DNA from: an uncultured Ruminococcus sp.
GTDB taxonomy: Bacteria; Bacillota; Clostridia; Oscillospirales; Ruminococcaceae
Length of the DNA stretch: 13,315 bases
Direction: 5' to 3'
Assembly (NCBI GenBank): GCA_945876405.1
Contig: CAMCOJ010000024.1
Location: forward strand, 1 to 13,315
Shown here: piece by piece, positions 1 to 6,939 of the stretch
How positions within the stretch are numbered: the stretch's first letter is position 1
Layout of the letters: every line of letters starts with the position of its first letter
Notes under the pieces: model-generated
Seen by the model: the letters and a program-made list of their open reading frames with translations, nothing else
Databases searched by the model: none
What the model was told of the DNA's origin: nothing
Position numbers and translations under genes: made by a program

Positions 1-46
1 TACACAAGGAGTATCGTCGGCAGCGTCAGATGTGTATAAGAGACAG
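1..46 (+). other. Illumina Nextera P5/i5 sequencing adapter (artefact)
   Basis: These bases are synthetic. Positions 1-5 (TACAC) match the end of the Illumina P5 oligo, 6-13 (AAGGAGTA) match a standard Nextera i5 index (N/S507), 14-27 (TCGTCGGCAGCGTC) are the Nextera read 1 adapter, and 28-46 (AGATGTGTATAAGAGACAG) are the 19-bp Tn5 mosaic end. The order and spacing are exactly those of a tagmented library molecule. The 46 bases should be trimmed; genomic sequence begins at 47 and the gene running into this point is cut by the contig end, not by a natural start. Confidence 0.98.
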
Positions 47-1081
47 GAGATATACGGTGTTATTGGTGTAATAACATACTGTAACCCTGCTGACAATTGT
101 GTATGGCAGGAATACCGTCTCAGAAGCACCTCTGACGGACGGGAAAAGTGGCTGAGTATTGATGAGCATTACAGAGAGTATTCTATTTCCGAAATGGTCA
201 GATACAACTCAGTCCCCGGATATCATCTTGTTGATAAAGGGACGCAGCGCGTTGCGGGTTCAAAGGGAAATGTTGATGTCGATCTGGGGGAGTGTGCATA
301 TTTTGAGGAATATGAGGATCAGACAGAAGAAAATATTTTTTCTGTTGAAAGGTGGAGTGACGGAACAGAATTTTCAACCGGATATTATCTGGAGCCGGAA
401 GAAATAATTAATCTCGGGAATACTGGTCAGCATTCGGCTTCATCTTCCGGAAAGAAGGGATGTTCTGCCGGTTGTATTGCTGTTATTATAGTTTTACTTA
501 TGCCTTTTATACTTACTGCAGCCGGACTTGGTGTATTGAACTTTTCATCAGGTATCGACAAGTATCTTAGCGATTCTGTAAACTACAGTTATGTAACTTC
601 TGTTACGGGAAAGGAAAAGCAGAAGGCAAATGTTTATTCCACTTCATACAGTGTTGATGAAGCGGCAAAAGATATTATAAGAAAAATTGAAGGAAAAACT
701 GAAGGCGTTCAGCAGAATACCGAAGATGAGGATTCTTCGGTAGGTATAATGACCAAAAAGGAATACTGTCTCGTTTATACATCTGAAGAAGGCGGTACTC
801 TTGTTCAGGTTTCAAGCAGAAAGTATGCATACTATAACGACAGCACTCCTTATCATTCCAGAAGGCGTACACACAGATATTACCGAAGATTCTATTATAC
901 TATGGCATACACAAAAGATTCTTCGAGATACAGAAGCGGTACATCACCGTATTATTCATATGATGACACTGGTTTGGATACAAGTGTTTCTGACACTTTC
1001 AAATCATATTCCAGCAGTATTCGTCAGAACAGCGTTAATACAAGAAGTTTTTCAGGCGGCGGAACGAATTATGGTAAATAA
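47..1081 (+). CDS. DUF4178 membrane protein, 5' partial
   Basis: The reading frame is open from the first genomic base, so the true start lies off the contig. About 344 codons remain. The N-terminal part (roughly nt 47-420) looks like a DUF4178 domain: an alternating beta-strand pattern with WQEYRLRS, the WLSIDEH segment, and a glycine-containing end (STGYYLEPEEI). A Ser/Gly/Lys linker is followed by one hydrophobic helix (about nt 470-545, CIAVIIVLLMPFIL), then a second, probably extracytoplasmic, region. The last 78 residues (from about nt 845) are low-complexity and rich in Tyr, Ser and Arg, ending SFSGGGTNYGK. The next gene (DUF350) follows 20 nt downstream with a good ribosome binding site, so the two are probably co-transcribed. 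The biochemical function of DUF4178 is unknown to me; association with DUF350 and membrane spermidine synthase-like proteins is the main clue. Family call is from sequence pattern only. Confidence 0.75.
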   Translation, partial: EIYGVIGVITYCNPADNCVWQEYRLRSTSDGREKWLSIDEHYREYSISEMVRYNSVPGYHLVDKGTQRVAGSKGNVDVDLGECAYFEEYEDQTEENIFSVERWSDGTEFSTGYYLEPEEIINLGNTGQHSASSSGKKGCSAGCIAVIIVLLMPFILTAAGLGVLNFSSGIDKYLSDSVNYSYVTSVTGKEKQKANVYSTSYSVDEAAKDIIRKIEGKTEGVQQNTEDEDSSVGIMTKKEYCLVYTSEEGGTLVQVSSRKYAYYNDSTPYHSRRRTHRYYRRFYYTMAYTKDSSRYRSGTSPYYSYDDTGLDTSVSDTFKSYSSSIRQNSVNTRSFSGGGTNYGK

Positions 1082-1101
1082 TTTTAACGGAGGTATATAA
1101 A

Positions 1102-1536
1102 ATGGATTTTTTATATGATATTATTACAACAGCGATTTACTGTGTTTTGGGAATTATTCTTATGATTCTGGGGAATTTTCTCATTGACCTTGCGGTACCA
1201 TGTCATTTTCCTACAGAGATAAAAAAAGGAAACAAGGCCGTTGGCTGGCTTTCAGCAGGTTCATTTGCAGGAATAGGTATAATTCTTCGTGCAGCAATAA
1301 TGTCACCTGCTGCAGAGGTTATAGAGGAGAATTTATTAAGCGGAATATTCAGCAGTGTGATATATTTTGCTGTCGGAATAATATTTTTTATAGCAGGATA
1401 TTTTACAGTTAATTTCTTTCATAAACAGTATAATCTTAATAAAGAAATAGGAGAAGGAAATGAAGCGGCCGGAATAATGGTCTGTGGAATTTTTGTCGGA
1501 CTCGCAGCCATAATCAGCGGTGTTATTTATGGCTAA
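1102..1536 (+). CDS. DUF350 family four-helix membrane protein
   Basis: A 144-residue integral membrane protein with four predicted helices at about residues 8-30, 48-68, 84-107 and 122-142. It is an internal duplication: EIKKGNKAVG (39-48) and EIGEGNEAAG (115-124) occupy the same place at the start of helices 2 and 4, with 76 residues between copies. This two-repeat layout with E-x-x-x-G-N-x-A motifs is that of DUF350 (YjfL-like) proteins. The start is ATG with CGGAGG at 1088-1093, eight bases upstream. The end overlaps the start of the spermidine synthase-like gene by 8 nt, suggesting translational coupling. Function is not established for the family; it might be a channel or a partner of its membrane neighbours, which is inference. 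Confidence 0.85.
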   Translation: MDFLYDIITTAIYCVLGIILMILGNFLIDLAVPCHFPTEIKKGNKAVGWLSAGSFAGIGIILRAAIMSPAAEVIEENLLSGIFSSVIYFAVGIIFFIAGYFTVNFFHKQYNLNKEIGEGNEAAGIMVCGIFVGLAAIISGVIYG

Positions 1537-3031
1537 AAAATACAGGCTTCTGATGCTCACTACACTTATTATATCGGGTTGTTCCATGTGTTATGAACTC
1601 ATAATAAGTGCTGTGAGCTCATATCTTGCAGGGGATACTACTCTGCAGTACTCTATTACAATAGGCCTGTATATGTGTGCGATGGGACTTGGTTCATTTT
1701 TATCAAAGTATATACGCAAAGACCTTTTTAACAAATTTGTGTGTGTTGAGATTGGCGTAGGTATACTCGGCGGTGTCTGTTCACTGGTGCTTTTTCTTGC
1801 AAATCTTTATCTGGAACAGTATCAGCTGATTATGTACATATGGATTATTCTTATCGGCACACTTGTCGGTATTGAAATTCCGCTTCTTACACGTATTATA
1901 GAAAATGACAATGAAAATCTTCGTGTAACTATTTCATCCATATTCAGTTTTGACTATATAGGCGGTCTGGTAGGATCCATAGCATTTCCTTTACTCATGC
2001 TTCCGCATCTTGGGTATTTTGCGACGGCATTTCTTACAGGAAGTATGAATATTTTTGCTGCAGGGCTTATAGTATTCAGGTATCACAAGAGAATAAAGGA
2101 CGCAAATTTCTATAAGATACTCGTTTCAGCACTGTTTGCAGTAATGCTTTGCGGTTCGATATTTTCCGATAATATTTCCCGTTTTGTTGAAAACGGACTT
2201 TACAGGGATAATGTTATTCTTTCGACTCATACGAAGTACCAGCATATCGTAATGACAAAGCATCGTGATGATCTCAGACTTTTTATTGACGGAAATGTTC
2301 AGTTCTGTTCAACAGATGAATACCGCTATCATGAGGCACTTGTACATATGCCGATGTCACGTGCTGAAAATGCAGAAGAAGTCCTTGTTCTCGGCGGAGG
2401 TGACGGACTTGCTGTACGTGAACTTCTGAAATATGACAATGTAAATATAACTCTCGTTGATCTTGATGAAGAGATGATAAAGCTCTGTTCTGAAAATCCG
2501 AATATTACAGCTCTGAATGAAAATTCACTGAGCAGTGACCGTCTTGAAATAGTAATAAATGATGCATACCGCTATCTTGAGGAAACGGATAAACTTTTCG
2601 ATGTCATACTTGTTGACCTGCCTGATCCTAACAACGATACACTTAATAAACTTTACACAAATATTTTCTACAGACTTTGCGGCAGTCATCTGAGTCCGAA
2701 CGGAATAATGTCAGTTCAGTCCACAAGTCCGTATTATGCACCTAACGCATTCTGGTGTATAAATAAAACTCTTGAAAGTGAAGGCTTCTGTGTTCTTCCA
2801 TATCATCTTCAGGTTCCTGCATTTGGCGACTGGGGATTTAATATGGCTTCTTTCAGCAAAATTCCGTCAGAAAGTGAGATAACTGTCCCTACGAAGTATC
2901 TTACATCGGATAATGCTAAAGCAATGTTTGTTTTCGGAAAAGATGAAATTTCAGAAAATGTTGATATAAACAGTCTTTCAAAGCCTATGCTTATTGAGTA
3001 TTATTCTGAGGCAGTGAAAAACTGGGGATAA
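1529..3031 (+). CDS. Membrane-fused spermidine synthase-like protein (polyamine aminopropyltransferase family)
   Basis: A 500-residue protein with about seven hydrophobic helices (residues 6-33, 40-61, 70-94, 99-120, 137-158, 163-184, 195-212) followed by a soluble spermidine synthase fold. Family motifs are clear: KYQHI (236-240), LFIDGNVQF (251-259), the DExxYHEALxHMP segment (263-275), the AdoMet/dcAdoMet loop GGGDG (289-293), acidic VDLDEEM (310-316), and VDLPDP (362-367) where soluble enzymes have DSSDP. The two acidic residues of that last motif are kept (D363, D366). This architecture matches the 'spermidine synthase with N-terminal membrane domain' group (COG4262-like). The ATG at 1529 is chosen over an in-frame GTG at 1520; it overlaps the DUF350 stop codon and has only a weak ribosome binding site, consistent with coupling. 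Neither AdoMet decarboxylase nor a putrescine gene is in view, so the aminopropyl acceptor and even the reaction are unproven. Confidence 0.85.
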   Translation: MAKKYRLLMLTTLIISGCSMCYELIISAVSSYLAGDTTLQYSITIGLYMCAMGLGSFLSKYIRKDLFNKFVCVEIGVGILGGVCSLVLFLANLYLEQYQLIMYIWIILIGTLVGIEIPLLTRIIENDNENLRVTISSIFSFDYIGGLVGSIAFPLLMLPHLGYFATAFLTGSMNIFAAGLIVFRYHKRIKDANFYKILVSALFAVMLCGSIFSDNISRFVENGLYRDNVILSTHTKYQHIVMTKHRDDLRLFIDGNVQFCSTDEYRYHEALVHMPMSRAENAEEVLVLGGGDGLAVRELLKYDNVNITLVDLDEEMIKLCSENPNITALNENSLSSDRLEIVINDAYRYLEETDKLFDVILVDLPDPNNDTLNKLYTNIFYRLCGSHLSPNGIMSVQSTSPYYAPNAFWCINKTLESEGFCVLPYHLQVPAFGDWGFNMASFSKIPSESEITVPTKYLTSDNAKAMFVFGKDEISENVDINSLSKPMLIEYYSEAVKNWG

Positions 3032-3047
3032 AGTAAAAAATACTTTA
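3029..3047 (+). repeat. Small A/T-rich inverted repeat at the stop codon
   Basis: TAAAGTA (3029-3035) and TACTTTA (3041-3047) form a perfect 7-bp inverted repeat with a 5-nt A loop, including the stop codon of the spermidine synthase-like gene. The hairpin is weak and has no T-tract, so it is unlikely to terminate by itself; it may only be a mRNA 3'-end structure. Confidence 0.4.
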
Positions 3048-3090
3048 CAGGCTATTTGAAATATACTACAATTCGAATTTGACAGCTGAC

Positions 3091-3140
3091 AAAAAAAGAG
3101 ACGCAGATCACGCAACATCGTGATTTACGCCTCTTTTTTA
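3091..3140 (+). terminator. Rho-independent terminator (possibly bidirectional)
   Basis: A long hairpin: left arm 3092-3112 and right arm 3119-3139 pair over 21 positions with two mismatches and one G-T wobble around the 6-nt loop CAACAT. The right arm ends CTCTTTTTT, giving a U-tract on the + strand; the matching A-run at 3091-3097 gives a U-tract on the - strand as well. It lies 60 nt after the spermidine synthase-like gene and separates that operon from ruvC. Confidence 0.9.
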
Positions 3141-3256
3141 TATGCCGGAAAAAATCTGTACGGAAAAACCGCAAAAGGAAGCAGATATTGTCACCTGATT
3201 ATTATGGAGGAGCGGTGTTAAAGTCAGCCCTCTCTCTGCATTACGAAAATTTTTCA

Positions 3257-3268
3257 TTTCAATTGAAA
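3257..3268. promoter_or_regulatory. 12-bp perfect palindrome over the -35 box (possible operator)
   Basis: TTTCAATTGAAA is a perfect palindrome and its right half contains the -35 hexamer TTGAAA of the ruv promoter. A wider imperfect arrangement, TTTTTCA (3250-3256) with TGAAAAA (3264-3270), overlaps it. Such a position suits a repressor site, but A/T-rich palindromes arise easily by chance and it does not resemble the Firmicute LexA box (CGAAC-N4-GTTCG). Confidence 0.35.
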
Positions 3269-3291
3269 AACAGTGCTGTATATGTTATAAT
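3263..3291 (+). promoter_or_regulatory. Sigma-A-type promoter of the ruv operon
   Basis: The -35 hexamer TTGAAA (3263-3268) and the consensus -10 TATAAT (3286-3291) are 17 bp apart, and TG at 3283-3284 makes an extended -10. The expected transcription start is near 3297-3300. It is the only strong promoter seen in the window and drives the long + strand operon beginning with ruvC. Confidence 0.85.
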
Positions 3292-3332
3292 AAAAAATGG
3301 CTATTTATAAAATTTTCAGCGGGGTACAGATT

Positions 3333-3836
3333 TTGAGAATACTTGGTATAGATCCGGGATATGCAATAGTAGGCTTTGGTATCCTTGATTACAATAAAAG
3401 CAGGTTCGTTCCGGTCGAGTACGGTGCGATATTTACTGAAGCGCATACTGACTTTAACGGGCGGCTGAAAAGTATATTTGACGATATGGAATATATTATT
3501 GAAAAATACAGGCCGGACTGTATGGCGATAGAAAGGCTTTATTTTACCACTAATCAGAAAACGGCGATTGATGTTGCACAGGCAAGAGGAGTAATCAACC
3601 TTGCCGCAGCACGGAAAGATCTTCCTGTTTTCGAGTACACACCGCTTCAGGTGAAACAGTCCGTTGTGGGCTACGGAAAGGCGGAAAAAAAGCAGGTTAT
3701 GGATATGACAAAGCGTATTCTCAAACTTGCGGAGGTTCCTAAACCGGATGATACTGCTGACGCACTTGCCATAGCAATCTGCCACGGACACTGTTCGAAC
3801 GGACTTGATATGAAAGACAGAAATTTATTCAGATAA
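3333..3836 (+). CDS. ruvC: RuvC, Holliday junction resolvase
   Basis: RuvC is the endonuclease that cuts Holliday junctions made during recombination and fork repair, acting with RuvAB. The 167-residue product keeps the four catalytic acids of the RNase H-like fold: D7 in GIDPG, E67 in AIERLYF, and D140 and D143 in DDTADALAIAI. Length is normal for the family (E. coli 173). I chose the TTG at 3333, which yields the classic MRILGIDPG start and has GGGG at 3321-3324 as a ribosome binding site. An in-frame ATG at 3297 would add 12 residues but falls at the predicted transcription start and has no ribosome binding site. First gene of the operon; ruvA follows after 15 nt. Presence of RuvC rather than RecU alone fits Clostridia rather than Bacilli. 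Confidence 0.97.
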   Translation: MRILGIDPGYAIVGFGILDYNKSRFVPVEYGAIFTEAHTDFNGRLKSIFDDMEYIIEKYRPDCMAIERLYFTTNQKTAIDVAQARGVINLAAARKDLPVFEYTPLQVKQSVVGYGKAEKKQVMDMTKRILKLAEVPKPDDTADALAIAICHGHCSNGLDMKDRNLFR

Positions 3837-3851
3837 AGATGAGGAAACGAT

Positions 3852-4469
3852 ATGATATACAGCGTAAGAGGAAAACTTATACACAAGGAAAATGAACTTG
3901 CTGTCGTTGAATGCGGAGGAGTGGGATATGCGTGCAGGACCACGCTTCAGACACTGGCATCACTGAGTGAAACCGGAAGTGAGGTAACACTTTATACTTA
4001 CCTTCATGTGAGGGAGGATAATGTTGAACTTTTTGGTTTTTCATCACAGCAGGAGCTTAACTGCTTTAAGATGCTTATCTCTGTTTCCGGTGTGGGACCG
4101 AAGGCGGCACTCTCCATACTCTCTGACTTCAACCCTGAGAAGTTTGCTCTTCTGGTTGCTTCCGAGGACAGCAAAACACTTACAAAAACAAAGGGAATAG
4201 GTGCAAAGACAGCTCAGAGGATAGTACTTGAACTCAAGGATAAGATAGTTAAGGAAAATATAGATCTTTCAGAGGCGGGAAGCAGTCCGGTTGTGGCTGC
4301 AGCGGACGGCTCTTCAGTCAGTGAGGCATTTTCCGCACTTCTTGTACTTGGATATACACAGTCAGAAATCGCCCCTGTTTTGTCAGGGCTTGATTCTTCC
4401 CTTCCTTCCTCTGAACTTATCAGACAGGCTCTTAAGATAATCGCACAGAAAATGAACAGGCAGGGGTGA
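3852..4469 (+). CDS. ruvA: RuvA, Holliday junction DNA-binding subunit
   Basis: RuvA forms the tetramer that binds four-way DNA junctions and loads the RuvB motor. The 205-residue protein shows the usual three domains: an N-terminal OB-fold (about 1-63, MIYSVRGKL to VELFGF), two helix-hairpin-helix motifs for backbone binding (GVGPK at 80-84 and GIGAKTAQRI at 115-124), a flexible Ala/Ser linker (about 140-155), and a C-terminal three-helix domain (about 156-205, SEAFSALLVLGY) that contacts RuvB. The start ATG has GAGG at 3841-3844. It lies 15 nt after ruvC and 5 nt before ruvB, the standard ruvCAB order. Confidence 0.97.
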   Translation: MIYSVRGKLIHKENELAVVECGGVGYACRTTLQTLASLSETGSEVTLYTYLHVREDNVELFGFSSQQELNCFKMLISVSGVGPKAALSILSDFNPEKFALLVASEDSKTLTKTKGIGAKTAQRIVLELKDKIVKENIDLSEAGSSPVVAAADGSSVSEAFSALLVLGYTQSEIAPVLSGLDSSLPSSELIRQALKIIAQKMNRQG

Positions 4470-4474
4470 GATAG

Positions 4475-5527
4475 TTGATTGAAACAAGTGAGATTAATTT
4501 TGACAACAGGGTGGTAACGCCTGAGGTTACAAATGACGATAATGACATCGAGCTTTCCCTGAGACCTAAATGCCTTGCCGAATACATCGGTCAGGACAAG
4601 GCAAAGGAGAATCTCGCTGTTTATATAGAAGCTGCAAAAAGAAGAAATGAACCACTTGACCACGTTCTTTTATATGGTCCTCCGGGACTCGGAAAAACCA
4701 CACTTTCAGGCATCATAGCACATGAGATGGGGTCAAACCTGCGTATTACTTCAGGTCCTGCAATAGAAAAACCTGGTGACCTGGCTGCACTTCTTACCAA
4801 TCTCTCGGAAAATGACGTGCTTTTCATAGACGAGATACACCGTCTTTCAAGGTCGATAGAAGAGATACTCTATCCGGCACTTGAGGACAATGTGCTGGAT
4901 ATCATGATAGGAAAAGGACCTTCAGCAAGGTCGATACGTATAGACCTTCCGAAGTTTACCCTTGTGGGTGCCACAACCAGAGCAGGACAGCTCACTCCTC
5001 CTCTTCGTGACCGTTTCGGAGTGGTTTTAAGACTGGAGCTTTACAATAAGGAGCAGCTTTGTGACATTATCAGAAGAAGCAGCATGATACTCGGAATTCC
5101 ATGCGAACCTGATGGAGCTGCAGAGATTGCAGGCAGAGCACGCGGAACCCCGCGTATAGCAAACAGACTTCTCAAGAGAGTGCGCGATTTTGCGGACGTT
5201 ATAGGAGACGGAATAATCACAAAGGAGATTGCCTCCATTGCACTTGACCGTCTCGAGATAGATTCACTCGGACTTGACAGCATAGACAAACGAATGCTCA
5301 GCATGATCATTAACGGATACAACGGCGGGCCTGTGGGACTTGATACACTTGCATCAGCAATTGGTGAGGAAGCGGTCACACTTGAGGATATGTGTGAACC
5401 GTTTCTTATGCAGCTTGGATTTCTTTCACGAACTCCGAGGGGACGCTGTGCAACAAAGCTTGCATACGAGCATCTTGGTATAAAATGCAGCAGCGAACAG
5501 GAAAATAACGGACAGCTGTCATTCTGA
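4475..5527 (+). CDS. ruvB: RuvB, Holliday junction branch migration ATPase
   Basis: RuvB is the AAA+ hexameric motor that drives branch migration with RuvA. The 350-residue product has Walker [10 protein letters not shown] (68-76), Walker B FIDEIH (117-122), sensor 1 in GATTRAG (165-171), the arginine-finger segment LRDRF with R178, sensor 2 in RGTPRIANR (223-231), and the C-terminal winged helix with [10 protein letters not shown]. The N-terminal tail of about 25 residues is acidic and a little longer than usual. The start is TTG, preceded by GGGGTGAG (4463-4470) only 4 nt upstream; the ribosome binding site overlaps the ruvA stop codon, which suggests coupling. No alternative ATG lies near. 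Confidence 0.97.
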   Translation: MIETSEINFDNRVVTPEVTNDDNDIELSLRPKCLAEYIGQDKAKENLAVYIEAAKRRNEPLDHVLLYGPPGLGKTTLSGIIAHEMGSNLRITSGPAIEKPGDLAALLTNLSENDVLFIDEIHRLSRSIEEILYPALEDNVLDIMIGKGPSARSIRIDLPKFTLVGATTRAGQLTPPLRDRFGVVLRLELYNKEQLCDIIRRSSMILGIPCEPDGAAEIAGRARGTPRIANRLLKRVRDFADVIGDGIITKEIASIALDRLEIDSLGLDSIDKRMLSMIINGYNGGPVGLDTLASAIGEEAVTLEDMCEPFLMQLGFLSRTPRGRCATKLAYEHLGIKCSSEQENNGQLSF

Positions 5528-5546
5528 AGAAAGGACTGGTTCTGAC

Positions 5547-6920
5547 ATGGACGGATTACTTGCAGCAGGGGGAATAATCGGAACTGCTATAACAGAAATA
5601 ACATGTGAAATGGTAATGCAGACCGGAAGAGCACTTGTTCTGGCACTTTCAAAGAAGCTGCAGCGGAAACTGACTGTATTTGTCGGAAGAGATACAAGAA
5701 TTTCTTCCGAAATACTCGAAAATGCACTTGTAGCCGGCATTTGTTCAGCAGGGGCAGATGTTGCAAAACTTGGTGTGGTGCCTTCAGCAGCAGTCGCATA
5801 TCTTACCAGACAGAACAAGGCTGATGCTGGTGTAATGATAACCGCATCACACCACAGCTATGAGAAGAACGGACTAAGATTTTTCTCAGGTGCAGGATAC
5901 AAAATACCTGAGGACGTTGAAGACGAGATGGAAAGAATAGCTGCAAGCGGCACAGAGGAGAGTCTTGTATCACATAATAAAGTCGGTACTGTGACAGAGT
6001 ATAAAAATGCCGAATGGGACTATATACGTCATCTTCTGAAACTCGGAAGATATGATTTTACCGGAATGAGAGCGGTGATAGACTGTGCCAACGGCTGTGC
6101 CTCACAGACTGCTGAAAAGCTTTTTTCTGCACTGGGAGTAAAATGCTTTATGTTTAACAACAGACCTGACGGTACAAATATAAACAATCGCTGCGGTGTT
6201 CTTCACACTGGTATGATGGCGAGAACGATAAGAGAAAAACGTGCTGATATAGGACTTGTATTTGACGGAGATGTGGGAAAATGTCTTGCCCTGAATGAAA
6301 ACGGTGATATAATTGACGGAGATCAGATTATGTCGATACTGTCATCTCACTACAAAAGAGAAGGAAAACTGAAAAAGAATACTGTGGTCATTACGGACAT
6401 GTCCAATCTGGGTTTCAAACACTTTGCATCTGATAACGGAATAGATGTAATTACCTCCAAACCGGGAGAAAAGTGTATCACAGAAAAACTCCTTGACGGC
6501 GGATACAGTCTTGGCGGGGAACAGAACGGCAAGGTTCTTCTTCCTGAACTTTCAACTACAGCAGACGGACTCCTTACAGGTATGGAACTGCTTGACGCAC
6601 TGAAAAAATCAGGCAGAAAACTCTCTGAACTGGCATCCGTTATGGTAAAGTATCCGCAGGTAATGATAAACGTAAATATTCTCCCTCAGTATAAGGAACT
6701 GTGGAAAAACAATCACAATATAACTGACCTGATTGAACAGAGACAGTACGGTCTCGGCGATGACGGCAGGATTTTTGTAAGGGAAGCCGGAGTGGATCCT
6801 TTAATCAGAGTTATGGTTGAAGGAAAAAGCTTTGAGAAAATAAACAAATATGCGATAGAAATATCAGAAAAAATAAAAGAACAGACAAGCAGAGAGCCTG
6901 TTCTGAATATTACAAAATAA
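5547..6920 (+). CDS. Divergent GlmM-like phosphohexomutase with altered active-site motifs
   Basis: A 457-residue protein of the alpha-D-phosphohexomutase superfamily, colinear with phosphoglucosamine mutase (GlmM, which isomerises glucosamine-6-P and glucosamine-1-P for cell-wall synthesis). The phosphoserine S101 is in place, but motif after motif departs from GlmM: FGTDGxRG is LAAGGIIG (4-11); TASHNP is TASHHS (99-104); the Mg-binding DGDGDR is DGDVGK (240-245), losing the third Asp; GDR is GEK (307-309); the sugar loop GEQ/NSGH is GEQNGK (324-329); TTGDG is TTADG (337-341); and the phosphate loop RxSGTEP is REAGVDP (412-418). The fold-determining segments PDGTNIN and LIRVMVEG remain. It is therefore probably a paralogue with changed or lost activity, not the housekeeping GlmM; this is inference. 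ATG start with AAGGA at 5531-5535, 19 nt after ruvB; the methyltransferase gene follows after 19 nt. Confidence 0.85.
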   Translation: MDGLLAAGGIIGTAITEITCEMVMQTGRALVLALSKKLQRKLTVFVGRDTRISSEILENALVAGICSAGADVAKLGVVPSAAVAYLTRQNKADAGVMITASHHSYEKNGLRFFSGAGYKIPEDVEDEMERIAASGTEESLVSHNKVGTVTEYKNAEWDYIRHLLKLGRYDFTGMRAVIDCANGCASQTAEKLFSALGVKCFMFNNRPDGTNINNRCGVLHTGMMARTIREKRADIGLVFDGDVGKCLALNENGDIIDGDQIMSILSSHYKREGKLKKNTVVITDMSNLGFKHFASDNGIDVITSKPGEKCITEKLLDGGYSLGGEQNGKVLLPELSTTADGLLTGMELLDALKKSGRKLSELASVMVKYPQVMINVNILPQYKELWKNNHNITDLIEQRQYGLGDDGRIFVREAGVDPLIRVMVEGKSFEKINKYAIEISEKIKEQTSREPVLNITK

Positions 6921-6939
6921 ATTAACCGGAGGTTTTGAT

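Noticed and set aside
28..46. Tn5 mosaic end as evidence for a transposon
   Set aside because: It is flanked by Illumina adapter and index sequence, so it comes from library tagmentation and not from a genomic Tn5.
3029..3047. Hairpin at the stop of the spermidine synthase-like gene as a terminator
   Set aside because: The stem is only 7 A/T-rich pairs and lacks a following T-tract; the strong hairpin at 3091-3140 is the likely terminator.
3215..3310. A 31-codon open frame starting GTG just after GGAGG (3206-3210)
   Set aside because: The ribosome binding site is good, but no promoter is seen between the terminator and this start, the frame runs through the ruvC promoter and its peptide has no recognisable features. 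Kept only as a very weak possibility.
3285..3791. A 168-codon open frame on the - strand opposite ruvC
   Set aside because: It mirrors the codon structure of the well-supported ruvC gene, has no ribosome binding site of its own and gives an unfamiliar Cys/His-scattered protein.
3793..3800. GTTCGAAC palindrome, reminiscent of half of a LexA site
   Set aside because: It lies inside the ruvC coding region and lacks the 4-bp spacer of the Firmicute LexA box (CGAAC-N4-GTTCG). No such box was found at the ruv promoter either.
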